Shown: positions 15,589 to 24,632 of the stretch, one piece after another
How positions within the stretch are numbered: the first letter of the stretch is position 1
How the letters are laid out: the number at the start of each line of letters is the position of its first letter
NCBI GenBank assembly: GCA_903873705.1
Contig: CAIQPK010000002.1
Location: 1 to 64,000, forward strand
Source of the DNA: an uncultured Acidobacteriota bacterium
GTDB taxonomy: Bacteria; Acidobacteriota; Terriglobia; Terriglobales; Acidobacteriaceae
Length of the DNA stretch: 64,000 nt
Direction: 5' to 3'
Notes under the pieces: generated by a model
Told to the model about the DNA's origin: nothing
The model's database searches: none
Seen by the model: the letters and a program-made list of their open reading frames with translations, nothing else
Translations under genes and position numbers: made by a program

Positions 15589-16836
15589 TCACTCCACCAC
15601 CTGCGGGGACGAGGATTCAGGATGAGATCGGGATGTAGTGCCCATATTGCTCGCACAAACCGCAGCAAGGATAGCCGACAGGCCCGTCATCACCGGAACC
15701 CAACTCCATCCGTAGTGAATGGCAATGAAGCTCATGAGCGGAGGCCCTGCCACGATTCCCAGGTTGCTCCCTTGAACCAGCAACCCATTCGTCGCTCCCA
15801 GCAACGAGGGTGATGGCGTGTGAAAGGGAGCAGCGCCCATGACAGCAGACGGCACCAGGCCACCCACGCAGGAAAACGCAAACGCGCAGGCATAAAACGC
15901 CGGCAGCGATAGGTGCAATACGAACATGCCTACCGTCATGCACGCCATAAACATGGAAGTGACCGCAATGATGTAGGCCCGGGAGAACCCGCGCTGCAGG
16001 AGAATACCCGCTGCCAGGTTCCCCATGATGTTTGAAGCCATGGCGATAGCGACAAGCACGCCTATCGTGCCGTCCGAAACCCCAAAGCGTTCGTGCAAGA
16101 CGGTTGGCATGAAACCCATCACGGACAGGTGCTGCATCGTATACATGCCGAAGATGATGGCGAGTAGCAGAGGGCCACGCGACGAGAGCACGCTGGTGAA
16201 CTGTTGCCATGTGCCGAGACTTTGCCTCCTGGGACCGCGTGGGAGGCCAGGCTTCGCCACAACGGCGACGAGAAGGGCCACGATAAGCAGCAGTGCGCCG
16301 TTGCACCACCACACGGCGCGCCAGGTGTGATGAGCCAGTACGAAGGGTGCTAGAAACGTCACCGCAGCAACCCCACCGGGCACGTACGCCGACCAACCCG
16401 CAAGGGCGAGCTTCAACTCTCGTTCACCCGTCGTTTCCACAATGAGCGACGGGGCCGCGACGACGATCAAGACATAGCCAAAGCCTTCAATGAACCGCGA
16501 CGCCAGCAAGAGGTTCAAGCTTGGAGCGAATCCGCCGGCAGCGCTCGCGGCAGCCGCCAACACCAGACCGAGCACGACGGCTCGCTTGTTTCCCAGGCGC
16601 GCCGACCACGTGCCTACCGGCGTCGCGATGAATAGGCCGACAATGTTCAGAGCGGAGAGTATCCATGATGCGCTGATCAGCCCCAGTGCGAACGATTGCC
16701 GGATCGACGGCAATGCGATGTGCACCTTCCCTATCTGGAAAGCCGCCAGGGCACCAGCCAGGATCGCCACCAGCACGGTGGGCCAGGACGTCCGAAGTAA
16801 ACTGCCACGTGCGCCATCGGACGGGTGGGAAACCAT
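15589..16836 (-). CDS. MFS transporter
   Basis: 415 residues, twelve predicted helices in two halves with the central cytoplasmic loop near residue 200 (VVAKPGLPRGPRRQS). After the second helix there is a typical MFS loop motif (GTWSARLGNKRAVVLG). The start lies two bases after the stop of the dioxygenase gene, so the two are almost certainly co-transcribed and the transporter may import or export the aromatic substrate or product. GAGGAAGAGG inside the end of the dioxygenase gene acts as its ribosome-binding site. The subfamily (aromatic-acid/H+ symporter or efflux) cannot be fixed from sequence alone. Confidence 0.85.
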   Translation of the reverse strand: MVSHPSDGARGSLLRTSWPTVLVAILAGALAAFQIGKVHIALPSIRQSFALGLISASWILSALNIVGLFIATPVGTWSARLGNKRAVVLGLVLAAAASAAGGFAPSLNLLLASRFIEGFGYVLIVVAAPSLIVETTGERELKLALAGWSAYVPGGVAAVTFLAPFVLAHHTWRAVWWCNGALLLIVALLVAVVAKPGLPRGPRRQSLGTWQQFTSVLSSRGPLLLAIIFGMYTMQHLSVMGFMPTVLHERFGVSDGTIGVLVAIAMASNIMGNLAAGILLQRGFSRAYIIAVTSMFMACMTVGMFVLHLSLPAFYACAFAFSCVGGLVPSAVMGAAPFHTPSPSLLGATNGLLVQGSNLGIVAGPPLMSFIAIHYGWSWVPVMTGLSAILAAVCASNMGTTSRSHPESSSPQVVE

Positions 16837-16838
16837 TT

Positions 16839-17798
16839 CTAGGCCTCTTCCTCATTCGGCGTGCCGTAAGTATGGAACGTCGGCACGGTAGCCAATCCCC
16901 AGGCCTGTCCCTGCGCTCGTTCCTCGCGGCTCCACACCACAGGCGTCCAGTCCGGATCGAAGATCAAATAGCCGCCGGAGCCGATTTCAATGCGGTTACC
17001 GCCAGGTTCATAAAAGTACAGGAAGAACGTCTGTCCGATCGAATGCTTGTGCGGACCGGTTTCGATCGCTACACCGGCTTCAGTCAGAATGTCGGCTGCT
17101 CTGAGCACGTCCTCTCGGCTCTCCATCATGTATGTCAGGTGATGGAATCGTCCGTGGGCGGCGCTCTTGTCCTTCGTGAAGGCAATGTCATAAGACTTGT
17201 TGGTTGCGGCCAGCCACGCGCCCATCTCCTGGTCGCCGTCGAAGATGATCTGCTCCGTAACCCGCAGGCCGAGCTTTTCATGGAAGAACTGGCGGCACGC
17301 GCGAATGTCCTGCGCGAGGAGGTTGAGATGGTCCAGTCGCTTCGGCGCTATACCGTGCGGGGAGTAGCGTTGCGGAAGGTTCTTGTACCCCGGAACCTGG
17401 TCTCCTTCCGCTTTGAACTTCTCGGTCTCATAGTAGATCTCCACGGGGTGTCCATCGGGACTCGGAAACCGGAACGCACGTCCCTGGCCAAAGCTCTTCT
17501 CCCGCCACTCGCCTTGTGTGCCAGCCTGCTCGATACCGCGAACGAGTTCTTCCAGAACGGGGCCGCTGCGAGCGCGAAAGGCCACGTGTCCCAGGCCCGC
17601 TCGGGCAGAGCGGGTGAGTTGCAGAGTGAAGCGCTCGTAATCTCCCCATGCACGCAGATACGCGGACCTCTCGTCTCTGCCGGCGATATGGAGACCAATA
17701 ATCTCGGTAAAGAAGCAGAGGCTCTTGTCGAATTGAGGCGTCAAGAGTTCAACGTGTCCCAGGTGCGCGATATCGCCAAAGGCGGGATGGATTGCCAT
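16839..17798 (-). CDS. Extradiol ring-cleavage dioxygenase (catechol 2,3-dioxygenase type)
   Basis: 319 residues, the usual length for type I extradiol dioxygenases: two pseudo-repeated glyoxalase modules. Such enzymes open catechol-like rings next to the hydroxyls using Fe(II). The three metal ligands are visible in the C-terminal module: His 157 (RLDHLNLLA), His 220 (RFHHLTYMM) and Glu 271 (GGNRIEIGS). ATG at 17798 has AGAGG at correct spacing; the longer reading frame would need a TTG start at 17831. The gene is alone except for the MFS transporter; no hydrolase, dehydrogenase or ferredoxin genes follow, so the pathway is incomplete here and the substrate is unknown. Confidence 0.85.
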   Translation of the reverse strand: MAIHPAFGDIAHLGHVELLTPQFDKSLCFFTEIIGLHIAGRDERSAYLRAWGDYERFTLQLTRSARAGLGHVAFRARSGPVLEELVRGIEQAGTQGEWREKSFGQGRAFRFPSPDGHPVEIYYETEKFKAEGDQVPGYKNLPQRYSPHGIAPKRLDHLNLLAQDIRACRQFFHEKLGLRVTEQIIFDGDQEMGAWLAATNKSYDIAFTKDKSAAHGRFHHLTYMMESREDVLRAADILTEAGVAIETGPHKHSIGQTFFLYFYEPGGNRIEIGSGGYLIFDPDWTPVVWSREERAQGQAWGLATVPTFHTYGTPNEEEA

Positions 17799-18151
17799 AA
17801 AGCCTCTTCTACGACTTTGGTGGGTACTCAAAGTACTTCAGGCCGAGCTACTCACACATGGCCCCAGCAGTCTCAGCATTCGGTCCCGCTGTCCGTTCAC
17901 TGGCCGTTGACGCATGGGCTCGTCAGCATGGCGCGAATCGGCCACAGGTAGTCCGCCAGGCAAACATGCAGTGATCGCCCGATGGCGTGGCTCACCCTTT
18001 GGCCCAGGCTGGAATTACACAGTCGTATAACCCTCTGAAGCGAGCATTGTCAACGTCGGTCGGCTACTCGCGAACGTAAGAGTGCCGCTTGCGGCCCCAA
18101 TCTCCAGCCCGTCCGCAAAAGGCGCCAGTTGCTCAGTCGGTCACTAAAACT

Positions 18152-18179
18152 CGGGGACAGACAGAAGACGGGGACAGAC
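18152..18179. repeat. Direct repeat CGGGGACAGAC x 2
   Basis: Two identical 11-mers with a 17-bp period (18152-18162 and 18169-18179). GGGGACAGAC words are common beside REP-associated transposase genes, and here they lie immediately downstream of such a relic. Confidence 0.5.
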
Positions 18180-18190
18180 GGGATGTTCAC

Positions 18191-18420
18191 TCAAGATGAT
18201 CCCTCTCGAATCGCAGCAGTCGTTGCGGCATCGTCTCGACGCGCTTAACGGTTCCACCTCTCCATTGTGGGGCCAGCGATTCGCTTCGTCATCTCCCCCA
18301 GCCATGTCCGAACTCCTCACCGCTGAGTGGCCGTTCAGTATGGGAATGGCCGGATCTGTTTCAACACCGATGCATTCTCCCCGGCGAGCAGAAACGCTTC
18401 CCAGGCCGGCGCGTTCCAAT
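18191..18420 (-). pseudogene. Relic of a REP-associated tyrosine transposase (RAYT), C-terminal part
   Basis: Reading the minus strand from 18420, one frame gives WEAFLLAGENASVLKQIR and a second, shifted frame gives HTERPLSGEEFGHGW, a stop, then SESLAPQWRGGTVKRVE. Together these follow the C-terminal pattern of RAYT proteins (WxxFL...IRxHTxTGRPLGxEEF...LxPxxxGR). A frameshift and an internal stop show that it is dead. The N-terminal HUH nuclease part could not be found. RAYTs are IS200-like enzymes domesticated to maintain REP elements; the REP-like hairpins elsewhere in this window fit that picture. Identification rests on a short pattern and needs a profile search. Confidence 0.45.
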
Positions 18421-18597
18421 GTGCGCTTCAGGGTTCCATCGCCGGATACGCATCAACCCACGAGCTACCCCAAATTCTGTCAAGCCTCAGATGGCCGCAG
18501 GCGCCCGTAACATGCACAAAACAAACGCAAATCTCCCAGACAAAGTTGGCGTAGTTATTCACCCCAAAACGCTATACTGGTAACAGACATCAGAAAA

Positions 18598-18625
18598 GGT
18601 CGCCCATTTCAGGGCGGCCTTTTTT
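18598..18625 (+). terminator. Rho-independent terminator without an obvious gene
   Basis: GGTCGCCC-ATTTCA-GGGCGGCC forms an 8-bp stem (one G-U pair) followed by six T. No coding gene on the plus strand lies upstream within 500 bases. TATACT at 18573-18578 could be a -10 box, which would give a transcript of only about 45 bases. It may end a small RNA or be the remnant of a lost gene. Confidence 0.65.
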
Positions 18626-18871
18626 CAATCCAAAAGCATCGACGAATCCCGGTACTTCACCGAATCAAATCGACATTGGATATGGAGTACCACAGGCAGC
18701 CGTGTATGTACGGGAGTTCTGAACGCTCGGCACCGGTCGACCTCCGCGTCGCGGGGCCACCGTCCAGAACTTGCGAAGGAGCCGCCCGTCAGTCCACCAT
18801 ACTTGGTCGTTGAGATCGAAGATCGGCATCAAGGTCTCCCCAGACCGCGCCCAATAGAATCAGAGACTTTG

Positions 18872-18898
18872 CAGACCGGGTCTGGGGGTGGCCACCCC
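18872..18898. repeat. Adjacent G/C palindromes before trmJ
   Basis: CAGACCGGGTCTG (18872-18884) and GGGGTGGCCACCCC (18885-18898, a perfect 14-bp palindrome) abut each other and end 28 bases before the trmJ start. They may be a mobile-repeat relic or an operator. Confidence 0.45.
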
Positions 18899-18926
18899 TC
18901 CCCAGCCGTCACCATAAAATACCCAC

Positions 18927-19703
18927 ATGCTCTCCACCGCCGATCGCTCCCGGCTCACCGTCATCCTCGTCGGAGCCCGCAACCCCTCCAACATCGGCGC
19001 CGCCGCCCGCGCCATGCAGGACTTCGGCTTCTCCAGCCTCCGCATCGTCAACGACTACTCCGCTCCCTTTGAGGCCGCCCAGCTCGAACACACCAAGTCG
19101 GCCGTCGGAGCCGCCACCATCCTCCACAACGCCCAGCTCTTCGCCACCCTACCCGACGCCCTCGCCGACTGCACCCTGGTCATCGGCACCACCGCCGTCG
19201 GCGACCGCACCGTCACCCAGCCTATCCTCCCCCTCCAGCAAGCCGCCCCCCACCTCCTCACCACCCTCCAAACCCCCGGCACCCCCCGCGCCGCCCTCCT
19301 CTTCGGCTCCGAAAAAACCGGCCTCACCAACGAGCAGCTCAGTTACTGCAACAGGCTCACCACCATCCCGATGTTCGCGCCCGAAGACGCTCGCCATCTC
19401 TCCATGAACCTCGGCCAGGCAGTCGCCGTCTGCCTCTACGAACTCACCCGCTCCGGCCTTGAGGGAGCCAAGCCCATCCCCGAGCCCACCGCAGCACCCG
19501 CCACCGCAGACGACCGCGAACGCCTCACACAGCTCCTGCTGGAGGTCATGCAGCTCACCGAATACACCCGCCGCTTCCCCGCCAACGCCAACCCACCCCA
19601 GGTCCGCTCCCTGACCCAACCCCTGGCCACCACCCACAACGAAGCCGAAACCTGGATGGGCATCCTCCGCCAAATTCTGTGGCAAGCGAAAAAGAAAAAG
19701 TAG
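18927..19703 (+). CDS. trmJ: tRNA/rRNA 2'-O-methyltransferase, TrmJ/SpoU family
   Basis: 258 residues, the normal TrmJ length. Enzymes of this SPOUT family methylate the ribose of a tRNA or rRNA nucleotide from SAM; TrmJ acts on position 32 of tRNAs. The N-terminal motif 1 is VILVGARNPSNIGAAARAM (about 12-30), motif 2 LLFGSEKTGLTNEQL and motif 3 HLSMNLGQAVAVCLYEL, all intact and containing the knotted SAM site. The C-terminal 60 residues form the helical extension seen in TrmJ dimers. The family is certain; the exact target nucleotide is inferred from length and similarity. Confidence 0.85.
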   Translation: MLSTADRSRLTVILVGARNPSNIGAAARAMQDFGFSSLRIVNDYSAPFEAAQLEHTKSAVGAATILHNAQLFATLPDALADCTLVIGTTAVGDRTVTQPILPLQQAAPHLLTTLQTPGTPRAALLFGSEKTGLTNEQLSYCNRLTTIPMFAPEDARHLSMNLGQAVAVCLYELTRSGLEGAKPIPEPTAAPATADDRERLTQLLLEVMQLTEYTRRFPANANPPQVRSLTQPLATTHNEAETWMGILRQILWQAKKKK

Positions 19704-19708
19704 CGACC

Positions 19709-19739
19709 AAAACAAAAGCCCCGCCTCAGCGGAGCTCTT
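19709..19739 (-). terminator. Terminator of the act-cox operon
   Basis: On the minus strand GAGCTCCGCTGAGGCGGGGC folds into a hairpin followed by TTTTGTTTT, 31 bases past the last oxidase gene. On the plus strand the hairpin may also serve trmJ, though the T-tract there is poor. Confidence 0.6.
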
Positions 19740-19744
19740 GCCTT

Positions 19745-19765
19745 ATTCACTATTCACTAGTAACT
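19745..19765. repeat. Heptamer repeat, ATTCACT x 2 plus AGTAACT
   Basis: ATTCACT, ATTCACT, AGTAACT in exact 7-bp register between trmJ and the oxidase operon. The same word forms the array at 12067-12087, with the same CCTT leader. Confidence 0.65.
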
Positions 19766-19769
19766 GCCT

Positions 19770-20120
19770 CTACCAAAGTCCCCAGGCGCGAGACATATAG
19801 TCGCTCAACGTCATCCCGATCAGGATGATAAAGGTCAGAAAGCCCGCGCCAACCGTCATCTTGATCAGCCGCGACTGATACTTCACATGCATGAAGAACA
19901 GGATCACGATGACGGCCTTGGTGCAGGCAATCGCCAGCGCAATGATCGGGTTCAGCACGCCCATGTCGACGTAAGCTGCGCCAACCGTAATTGCCGTTCC
20001 AACCAGCAGCGTACCGAACACAATGCTGTACTGCCCTGGTGTGACAAGGTGATGCTCAGCATGCTCCGGGTTGGTAACGTTCATCGGGTCGTGATAGTGA
20101 TGCTCGGTATCGTGAGCCAT
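19770..20120 (-). CDS. Cytochrome c oxidase subunit IV (CyoD/CtaF type)
   Basis: 116 residues with three membrane helices (SIVFGTLLVGTAITVGAAYV, IIALAIACTKAVIVILFFMH and MTVGAGFLTFIILIGMTLS). The KAVIVILFFMHVKYQ motif is the signature of caa3/prokaryotic subunit IV, a small structural subunit of the heme-copper oxidase. A His-rich leader (HDTEHHYHDP) precedes it. ATG at 20120 has AAGGA before it; the longer frame lacks such a site. It is the last gene of the act-cox operon, 32 bases after subunit III. Confidence 0.88.
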   Translation of the reverse strand: MAHDTEHHYHDPMNVTNPEHAEHHLVTPGQYSIVFGTLLVGTAITVGAAYVDMGVLNPIIALAIACTKAVIVILFFMHVKYQSRLIKMTVGAGFLTFIILIGMTLSDYMSRAWGLW

Positions 20121-20152
20121 AAGTATTTTCCTTGTAGAGGGCTGTTGCGCTG

Positions 20153-20920
20153 TTACTTCAGCGGATGCCGGTTGATCAGGTACAGCAGTGGAAACAGGAA
20201 CAGCCACACTATATCGACGAAGTGCCAGTAAAGCCCGAAGTTCTCAATCGGCGCCACATAGCCTTCTGAAAATTCCCCTCGATTCGCTCGCCAGATGAGC
20301 CACACCAGCAGCCCAATCCCGATAATCATGTGCAGCGCATGCATGCCGGTCATAGCGAAGTAGAGGAAGAAGAACAGCTGCGTATGCTGCGCCATATCTG
20401 GAGCCAGCGGCTTCTCCGCGAATGTATCTGGATATTGCGGGAACGCCTGCGGGTTCACGAACATCGATACGCTGAAGCCCGACCCGGGAATGTGGTGCAG
20501 TTCGTACTTTTCCTTGTACTCAAAGTACTTGACGCCAAGAAACGCGCAGCCAAAGATCGTGGTGACGATCAACGCGATCACCAGCTTCTTGCGGTCCCGC
20601 ACCTCAGCGTAGTAAACGCCCAAGGCCATCGCGAAACCCGACGTGATCAGGATCGCCGTATTCGCCGCGCCCATCGGAACGTTGAGCTGGTTGGACGCTG
20701 CCGCAAACGCCGGGTAGTACCAGTTGCGATACAGCAGGTAGGCAAAGAACATGCCACCGAAGAACATGATTTCGGTGAGCAGGAAGAGCCACATGCCAAA
20801 GCTGCCGGCCTCGCGTTGCTGCTCTTCGGTTTCGAAGTGATGCCGATGCTGAGGCAGAGCGATATGCTCGTGCTCCTCGTGCACTCCGGCGTCATGGGTG
20901 GTCGCGATCGCGTTATCCAA
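20153..20920 (-). CDS. ctaE: Cytochrome c oxidase subunit III
   Basis: 255 residues. Membrane subunit of the aa3/caa3 oxidase that stabilises subunit I and sits near its proton-uptake side. Typical features are the [20 protein letters not shown] helix near 45-64, and the C-terminal [19 protein letters not shown] and [18 protein letters not shown] helices, with the conserved Glu/His (LLTEIMFF and HFVD). The N-terminal 35 residues are His-rich ([15 protein letters not shown]). It overlaps the end of subunit I by eight bases, so the two are translationally coupled. Confidence 0.93.
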   Translation of the reverse strand: MDNAIATTHDAGVHEEHEHIALPQHRHHFETEEQQREAGSFGMWLFLLTEIMFFGGMFFAYLLYRNWYYPAFAAASNQLNVPMGAANTAILITSGFAMALGVYYAEVRDRKKLVIALIVTTIFGCAFLGVKYFEYKEKYELHHIPGSGFSVSMFVNPQAFPQYPDTFAEKPLAPDMAQHTQLFFFLYFAMTGMHALHMIIGIGLLVWLIWRANRGEFSEGYVAPIENFGLYWHFVDIVWLFLFPLLYLINRHPLK

Positions 20921-22598
20921 CGGTCGTCACCTGTTCTTTCTGCTTTTTCTCGAGCCATTCGTAGTCGTAAGCTTCATAGTCGACGATTGGAATCTCGGTG
21001 AAGTTTTCGGTCAGCGGCGGCGACTGGATCTGCCACTCGAGGCCCGTAGCCTGCCACGGATTATCGCCGGCGATCGCACCATACTTGAGGCTCCAGCCGA
21101 GGTAGAGGATCGGCAACATGTAGCCAACACCGAGGACGGTTGCGCCCGCAGTCGAAAGCACGTTGAGCACCTGGTAGTCGACCGGGTAAGCATGATAGCG
21201 GCGCGGCATACCCAGGTAGCCGAGGATGAACTGAGGAAGGAACGTCAGGTTGAATCCAATGAATGTGACGACGGCAGCAAGCTTGGATATCCCTTCCGGA
21301 TACATGCGACCGGTCAGTTTTGGCCACCAGAAGTGAACCCCTGCGAGGAACGCCATCAGCATGCCGCCCACCATCACGAAATGAAAGTGCGCCACAATGA
21401 AGTATGTCTCGGTAAGGTGAATGTCCATGCCGAGCGAGCCAAGGAATACGCCAGTCAGGCCGCCGATGGTAAACAGACCCATGAAGCCGAACGCGTATAG
21501 CATCGGGGTCTCGAAGGTAATGGACCCCTTCTGCAGCGTGAATGCCCAGTTGAAGATCTTGATGGCAGATGGCACAGCCACCAGCATGGTCAGTAAGCTG
21601 AACACCAGCGCTGAGTAGTTCGACACGCCCATGATGAACATGTGGTGCGCCCAGACGAAGAATCCGAACAGCGCGATCGCAACAGACGAGAACGCGACAG
21701 CAGTGTAGCCAAAAACGCGCTTGCGGCTAAAGGTCGATATGACCTCGGAAATCACGCCCATACCCGGCAAGATCATGATGTACACGGCCGGATGCGAGTA
21801 GAACCAGAACAGATGCTGGAACAGTAGCGGATCGCCACCCTTGGCCGGGTCGAAGACGCCGATGCCGATCGTGCGCTCGAGAGCCACCAGGACGATAGCG
21901 ATTGCCAACACGGGTGTACCGAGCACCATGAGAATGGAAGCGGCGTAGTTTGACCAGCAGAACAGCGGCATCCGGAACCACGTCATGCCCGGCGCGCGCA
22001 TGCGGTGGATGGTCACGATGAAGTTGAGGCCCGTAAAGATCGAGCTGAAGCCGGCGATGAAGATGGCGGTCGCAGCTGTGAGGACGTGGGTGTTCAGATA
22101 ATGGGTCGACAGCGGCGTCGTAAACGTCCAACCGGTATCGACACCACCCAGGACCAGAGCTGCGAGGGTCAGCGTTCCGCCGATCAGGTACAGGTACCAG
22201 CTCAGCAGGTTGATCTTCGGGAAAGCAAGGTCCTTAGCACCGATCATGATCGGGATCAGGAAGTTCCCCAGCGTGGCCGGCACCGAAGGCACGAGGAAGA
22301 GGAAGATCATGATGATGCCGTGCATCGTGAAGAACTTGTTGTACGTGTCGGACGCCACCAGGTCAGGCATCGGCGTCAGCAACTCGAGCCGGATCAGGCC
22401 GGCGAACGCTCCGCCGATAAAGAAGAAGAACGTGATCGAGAACAGGTACAGCATCGCGATGCGCTTGTGGTCGCCGGTCAGCAACCAGCTTAGAATGCCG
22501 TGCTCGGCGTTGATGTAATTCCGCTTCGGAAGCGTGGCCGTACTCTGGTCCGGGAGCGTAAGGATCGTGTTCGAGATTGCGATGGGTGCGGTACTCAT
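20913..22598 (-). CDS. ctaD: Cytochrome c oxidase subunit I, A2-type
   Basis: 561 residues, twelve helices. Catalytic subunit reducing oxygen to water at heme a3-CuB. Ligands seen: His 93 (FTMHG) and His 406 for heme a, His 404 for heme a3 (AHFHFVM), and His 269, His 318 and His 319 for CuB, with the His-Tyr crosslink Tyr 273. The sequence WFYSHPAVY (265-273) has Tyr-Ser where A1 oxidases carry the D-channel Glu, which marks the A2 subtype. It overlaps subunit II by four bases and subunit III by eight. Expected electron donor is the cytochrome c domain fused to subunit II. Confidence 0.96.
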   Translation of the reverse strand: MSTAPIAISNTILTLPDQSTATLPKRNYINAEHGILSWLLTGDHKRIAMLYLFSITFFFFIGGAFAGLIRLELLTPMPDLVASDTYNKFFTMHGIIMIFLFLVPSVPATLGNFLIPIMIGAKDLAFPKINLLSWYLYLIGGTLTLAALVLGGVDTGWTFTTPLSTHYLNTHVLTAATAIFIAGFSSIFTGLNFIVTIHRMRAPGMTWFRMPLFCWSNYAASILMVLGTPVLAIAIVLVALERTIGIGVFDPAKGGDPLLFQHLFWFYSHPAVYIMILPGMGVISEVISTFSRKRVFGYTAVAFSSVAIALFGFFVWAHHMFIMGVSNYSALVFSLLTMLVAVPSAIKIFNWAFTLQKGSITFETPMLYAFGFMGLFTIGGLTGVFLGSLGMDIHLTETYFIVAHFHFVMVGGMLMAFLAGVHFWWPKLTGRMYPEGISKLAAVVTFIGFNLTFLPQFILGYLGMPRRYHAYPVDYQVLNVLSTAGATVLGVGYMLPILYLGWSLKYGAIAGDNPWQATGLEWQIQSPPLTENFTEIPIVDYEAYDYEWLEKKQKEQVTTVG

Positions 22599-23638
22599 GG
22601 CTTCACCATTTCGGGCGTTGTGGGCGCCGCCTGGTTCGACTGCGAAGTGACATTGGTTTGTTGGACGCGATAGTTCGTTTGCAACGTCTTGATGTACTCA
22701 ATGATGTCGATCAAGCCGTCTTCGCTGATCTGTCCCTGATACGTGGGCATGATCGGGGCGAAGCCAGCCGTGATGTGCTGCGACGGATTCAGGATTGCAT
22801 CGCGAAGATAGGCTTCGTTCACCAGAGCCTGGTTGCCGTTGGCCAGCGTCAGCTTGGAGCCAAACACTCCCGCAAGATTTGGTCCGCGTGCCGCCGCGTT
22901 ACCGCTGTGGCAGGCATTGCAGCCCAGGCTTGCGAACAGGCGCTCGCCATTCTGTGCCAGGCTCATCCCGCTGGTTGACTGCTGCGTCCACTTTTCGTAG
23001 TCGGCCGGTGTCATCGCGACAACTTCGCCAATCATGCCCGAGTGCTGCGTGCCGCAGTACTGCGTGCAAAAAAGGTGGTAGGTTCCAGGTTCCGTGGCGT
23101 TGAACCAGACGGTGGTATAACGTCCGGGAATTACTTCACGCTTCACGCGGAATTCCGGAATCGAGTAGCTATGGAACACGTCCTGCGAGATCATGGTCAG
23201 CTGTACAGGGCGCCCGGTGGGCACGTGGAGCGCGTTGATCTCATGTTGGCCTCCCGGATGCTCTGCCTTCCACATCCACTGCTTGCCCACGATATAGATG
23301 TTCATCGCGTTGGCAGGCGGGTTGTAGATGCGGAAGTAGAGCAGCGCGCCCCACACGAAGCAGACGAGGAACAGAGCAAGCGGAATGATCGTCCACGTCG
23401 CTTCCAGCAGCGTCGAACCTTCCACTTGCGTCGCGACCGGATTCTTTACGCGGCGGTAGCGCAGCGAGAAGCCGATAAGCAGCGCGCCCACCAACACGAT
23501 ACCGATGATGGTGATGAGCAGCAGAAAGAAGTACAGCGCGTCCATGTAGGGCGCAATCGTCGAGGCCTCCGCCGGAAACAGCGAGGAAGAGTGAAGCCAC
23601 TTCACCAGAAATTGCCACAGTACTGGACTAATATGCAT
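22595..23638 (-). CDS. ctaC: Cytochrome c oxidase subunit II with fused cytochrome c
   Basis: 347 residues. Two N-terminal helices (about 34-58 and 83-104) anchor a periplasmic CuA domain with His 156, Cys 191, Cys 195, His 199 and Met 202 ([13 protein letters not shown]). From about residue 225 a mono-heme cytochrome c follows, with CNACH at 240-244 and the axial Met near 297 (APIMPTY). The fusion makes this a caa3-type oxidase: the cytochrome domain takes electrons from the Act complex or a soluble carrier and passes them to CuA. It lies 33 bases after the SCO1 gene, whose product probably loads the CuA copper. Confidence 0.95.
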   Translation of the reverse strand: MHISPVLWQFLVKWLHSSSLFPAEASTIAPYMDALYFFLLLITIIGIVLVGALLIGFSLRYRRVKNPVATQVEGSTLLEATWTIIPLALFLVCFVWGALLYFRIYNPPANAMNIYIVGKQWMWKAEHPGGQHEINALHVPTGRPVQLTMISQDVFHSYSIPEFRVKREVIPGRYTTVWFNATEPGTYHLFCTQYCGTQHSGMIGEVVAMTPADYEKWTQQSTSGMSLAQNGERLFASLGCNACHSGNAAARGPNLAGVFGSKLTLANGNQALVNEAYLRDAILNPSQHITAGFAPIMPTYQGQISEDGLIDIIEYIKTLQTNYRVQQTNVTSQSNQAAPTTPEMVKP

Positions 23639-23671
23639 CGTTAGCCTTTATGAGCTCCGCTCGTGTCGTCA

Positions 23672-24604
23672 TCAAAGTTTTCTGCCCGTGTCATCGTCAG
23701 CCGGTTTAAGAAGATCGTGGTTGCGCCCGAGGCGGATATCCCGCCGGAACATAACAAATATGAAACTGCCCAGGCTGACCACCGTCATCATGCCGCCCAA
23801 CTGCACCACGCGCGCCACGATGATCGAATGCTTGTTCGTCGTCGGGTCATAGTGGTAGCAGTAGGTCAGGATGTTCGCGACCGGTGATCCAATCTTGTTG
23901 CCTGAGGCCTCAATCAGGCCCAGCATCATGTCCTTGGGTGAGTACTCCACACCCATGTAGTACTGCGCCATTCTGCCCAGGGGTGTTACCAGCTGGATTG
24001 AACTCGCATGCGCGAACTGCGTCAGCTTGCCATCCGGTCCCGGGACTCGGATGTAACCAAAACCTACAGCCTCGGTCACCGCGTCAATAGCCGGCCGCTG
24101 CCCAGTGAGGTAGTGCCAGCCTGCGGCCGATTCGGGCCGTCCATAACGCTTTAGGTAGAAGGCCTTTTTCTGTGCGGCCTTCGCGGGCGTGTCATTGGGA
24201 TCAATACTGACCACAACGATGTCGAAGTCTTTGCCCGGTTGAAGCTTCACCATCTCCAGCGAACTGGTAATGCCATCCAGTTCTTCGGAGCACAGCATAG
24301 GGCAATCGAAGTACACCAGCGAAAGAATGGCTGGCCGGGTACCGTTGAAATACGTGCCCAGCGTAACCGGTTTGCCACCTTCATCGACGAAAGCGGCGCT
24401 CAGGGGCAGTTGACCGTTCAGGTGTTGCTGAATGCCCACGGTCTTTAGCACCTGCGGCAACTCATCGCCCCGGTTGACGCCTTCTTCCTTATCGCCGTAG
24501 CTCGACACTTGAGCTGAAGCCATGCCAACAGCGAGTATGCAGGCGGCTGCGGCTACTCCGTAACGGAGCCAATGCTTGCGGCGAGTTGTTTCCTGCGTCG
24601 ACAT
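23672..24604 (-). CDS. SCO1/SenC copper chaperone
   Basis: 310 residues, longer than usual because of a C-terminal membrane helix (IIVARVVQLGGMMTVVSLGS) and a polar tail. The thioredoxin-like domain has the copper-binding Cys 101 and Cys 105 (YFDCPMLCSEELDG) and a distal His in FAHASSIQ. An N-terminal signal or anchor (HWLRYGVAAAACILAVGMASA) exports it. SCO proteins deliver copper to CuA of subunit II, which is the next gene. ATG at 24604 is chosen because it begins the typical MSTQE-signal sequence; the frame extends to 24727 without a good ribosome site and overlaps the previous gene. Confidence 0.87.
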   Translation of the reverse strand: MSTQETTRRKHWLRYGVAAAACILAVGMASAQVSSYGDKEEGVNRGDELPQVLKTVGIQQHLNGQLPLSAAFVDEGGKPVTLGTYFNGTRPAILSLVYFDCPMLCSEELDGITSSLEMVKLQPGKDFDIVVVSIDPNDTPAKAAQKKAFYLKRYGRPESAAGWHYLTGQRPAIDAVTEAVGFGYIRVPGPDGKLTQFAHASSIQLVTPLGRMAQYYMGVEYSPKDMMLGLIEASGNKIGSPVANILTYCYHYDPTTNKHSIIVARVVQLGGMMTVVSLGSFIFVMFRRDIRLGRNHDLLKPADDDTGRKL

Positions 24605-24632
24605 CTTTACCTGATTTCTCAAACCTGGCTCG

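Larger units (their letters stand above)
17799..18926. other. Gene-poor stretch of about 1.1 kb
   Basis: No intact gene is supported. The contents are a GTACT-CAA-AGTAC inverted repeat (17824-17836) upstream of the dioxygenase, a pair of GGGGACAGAC words, a transposase relic, a strong hairpin terminator with no visible gene, and G/C palindromes just before trmJ. Base composition is less C-biased than the genes around it. Confidence 0.6.

Noticed and set aside
16686-17951. 421-residue plus-strand frame
   Set aside because: Antisense to the MFS and dioxygenase genes, both of which have convincing motifs.
18196-18510. Plus-strand frame of 104 residues in the gene-poor region
   Set aside because: No recognisable family; the minus strand shows transposase-relic similarity instead.
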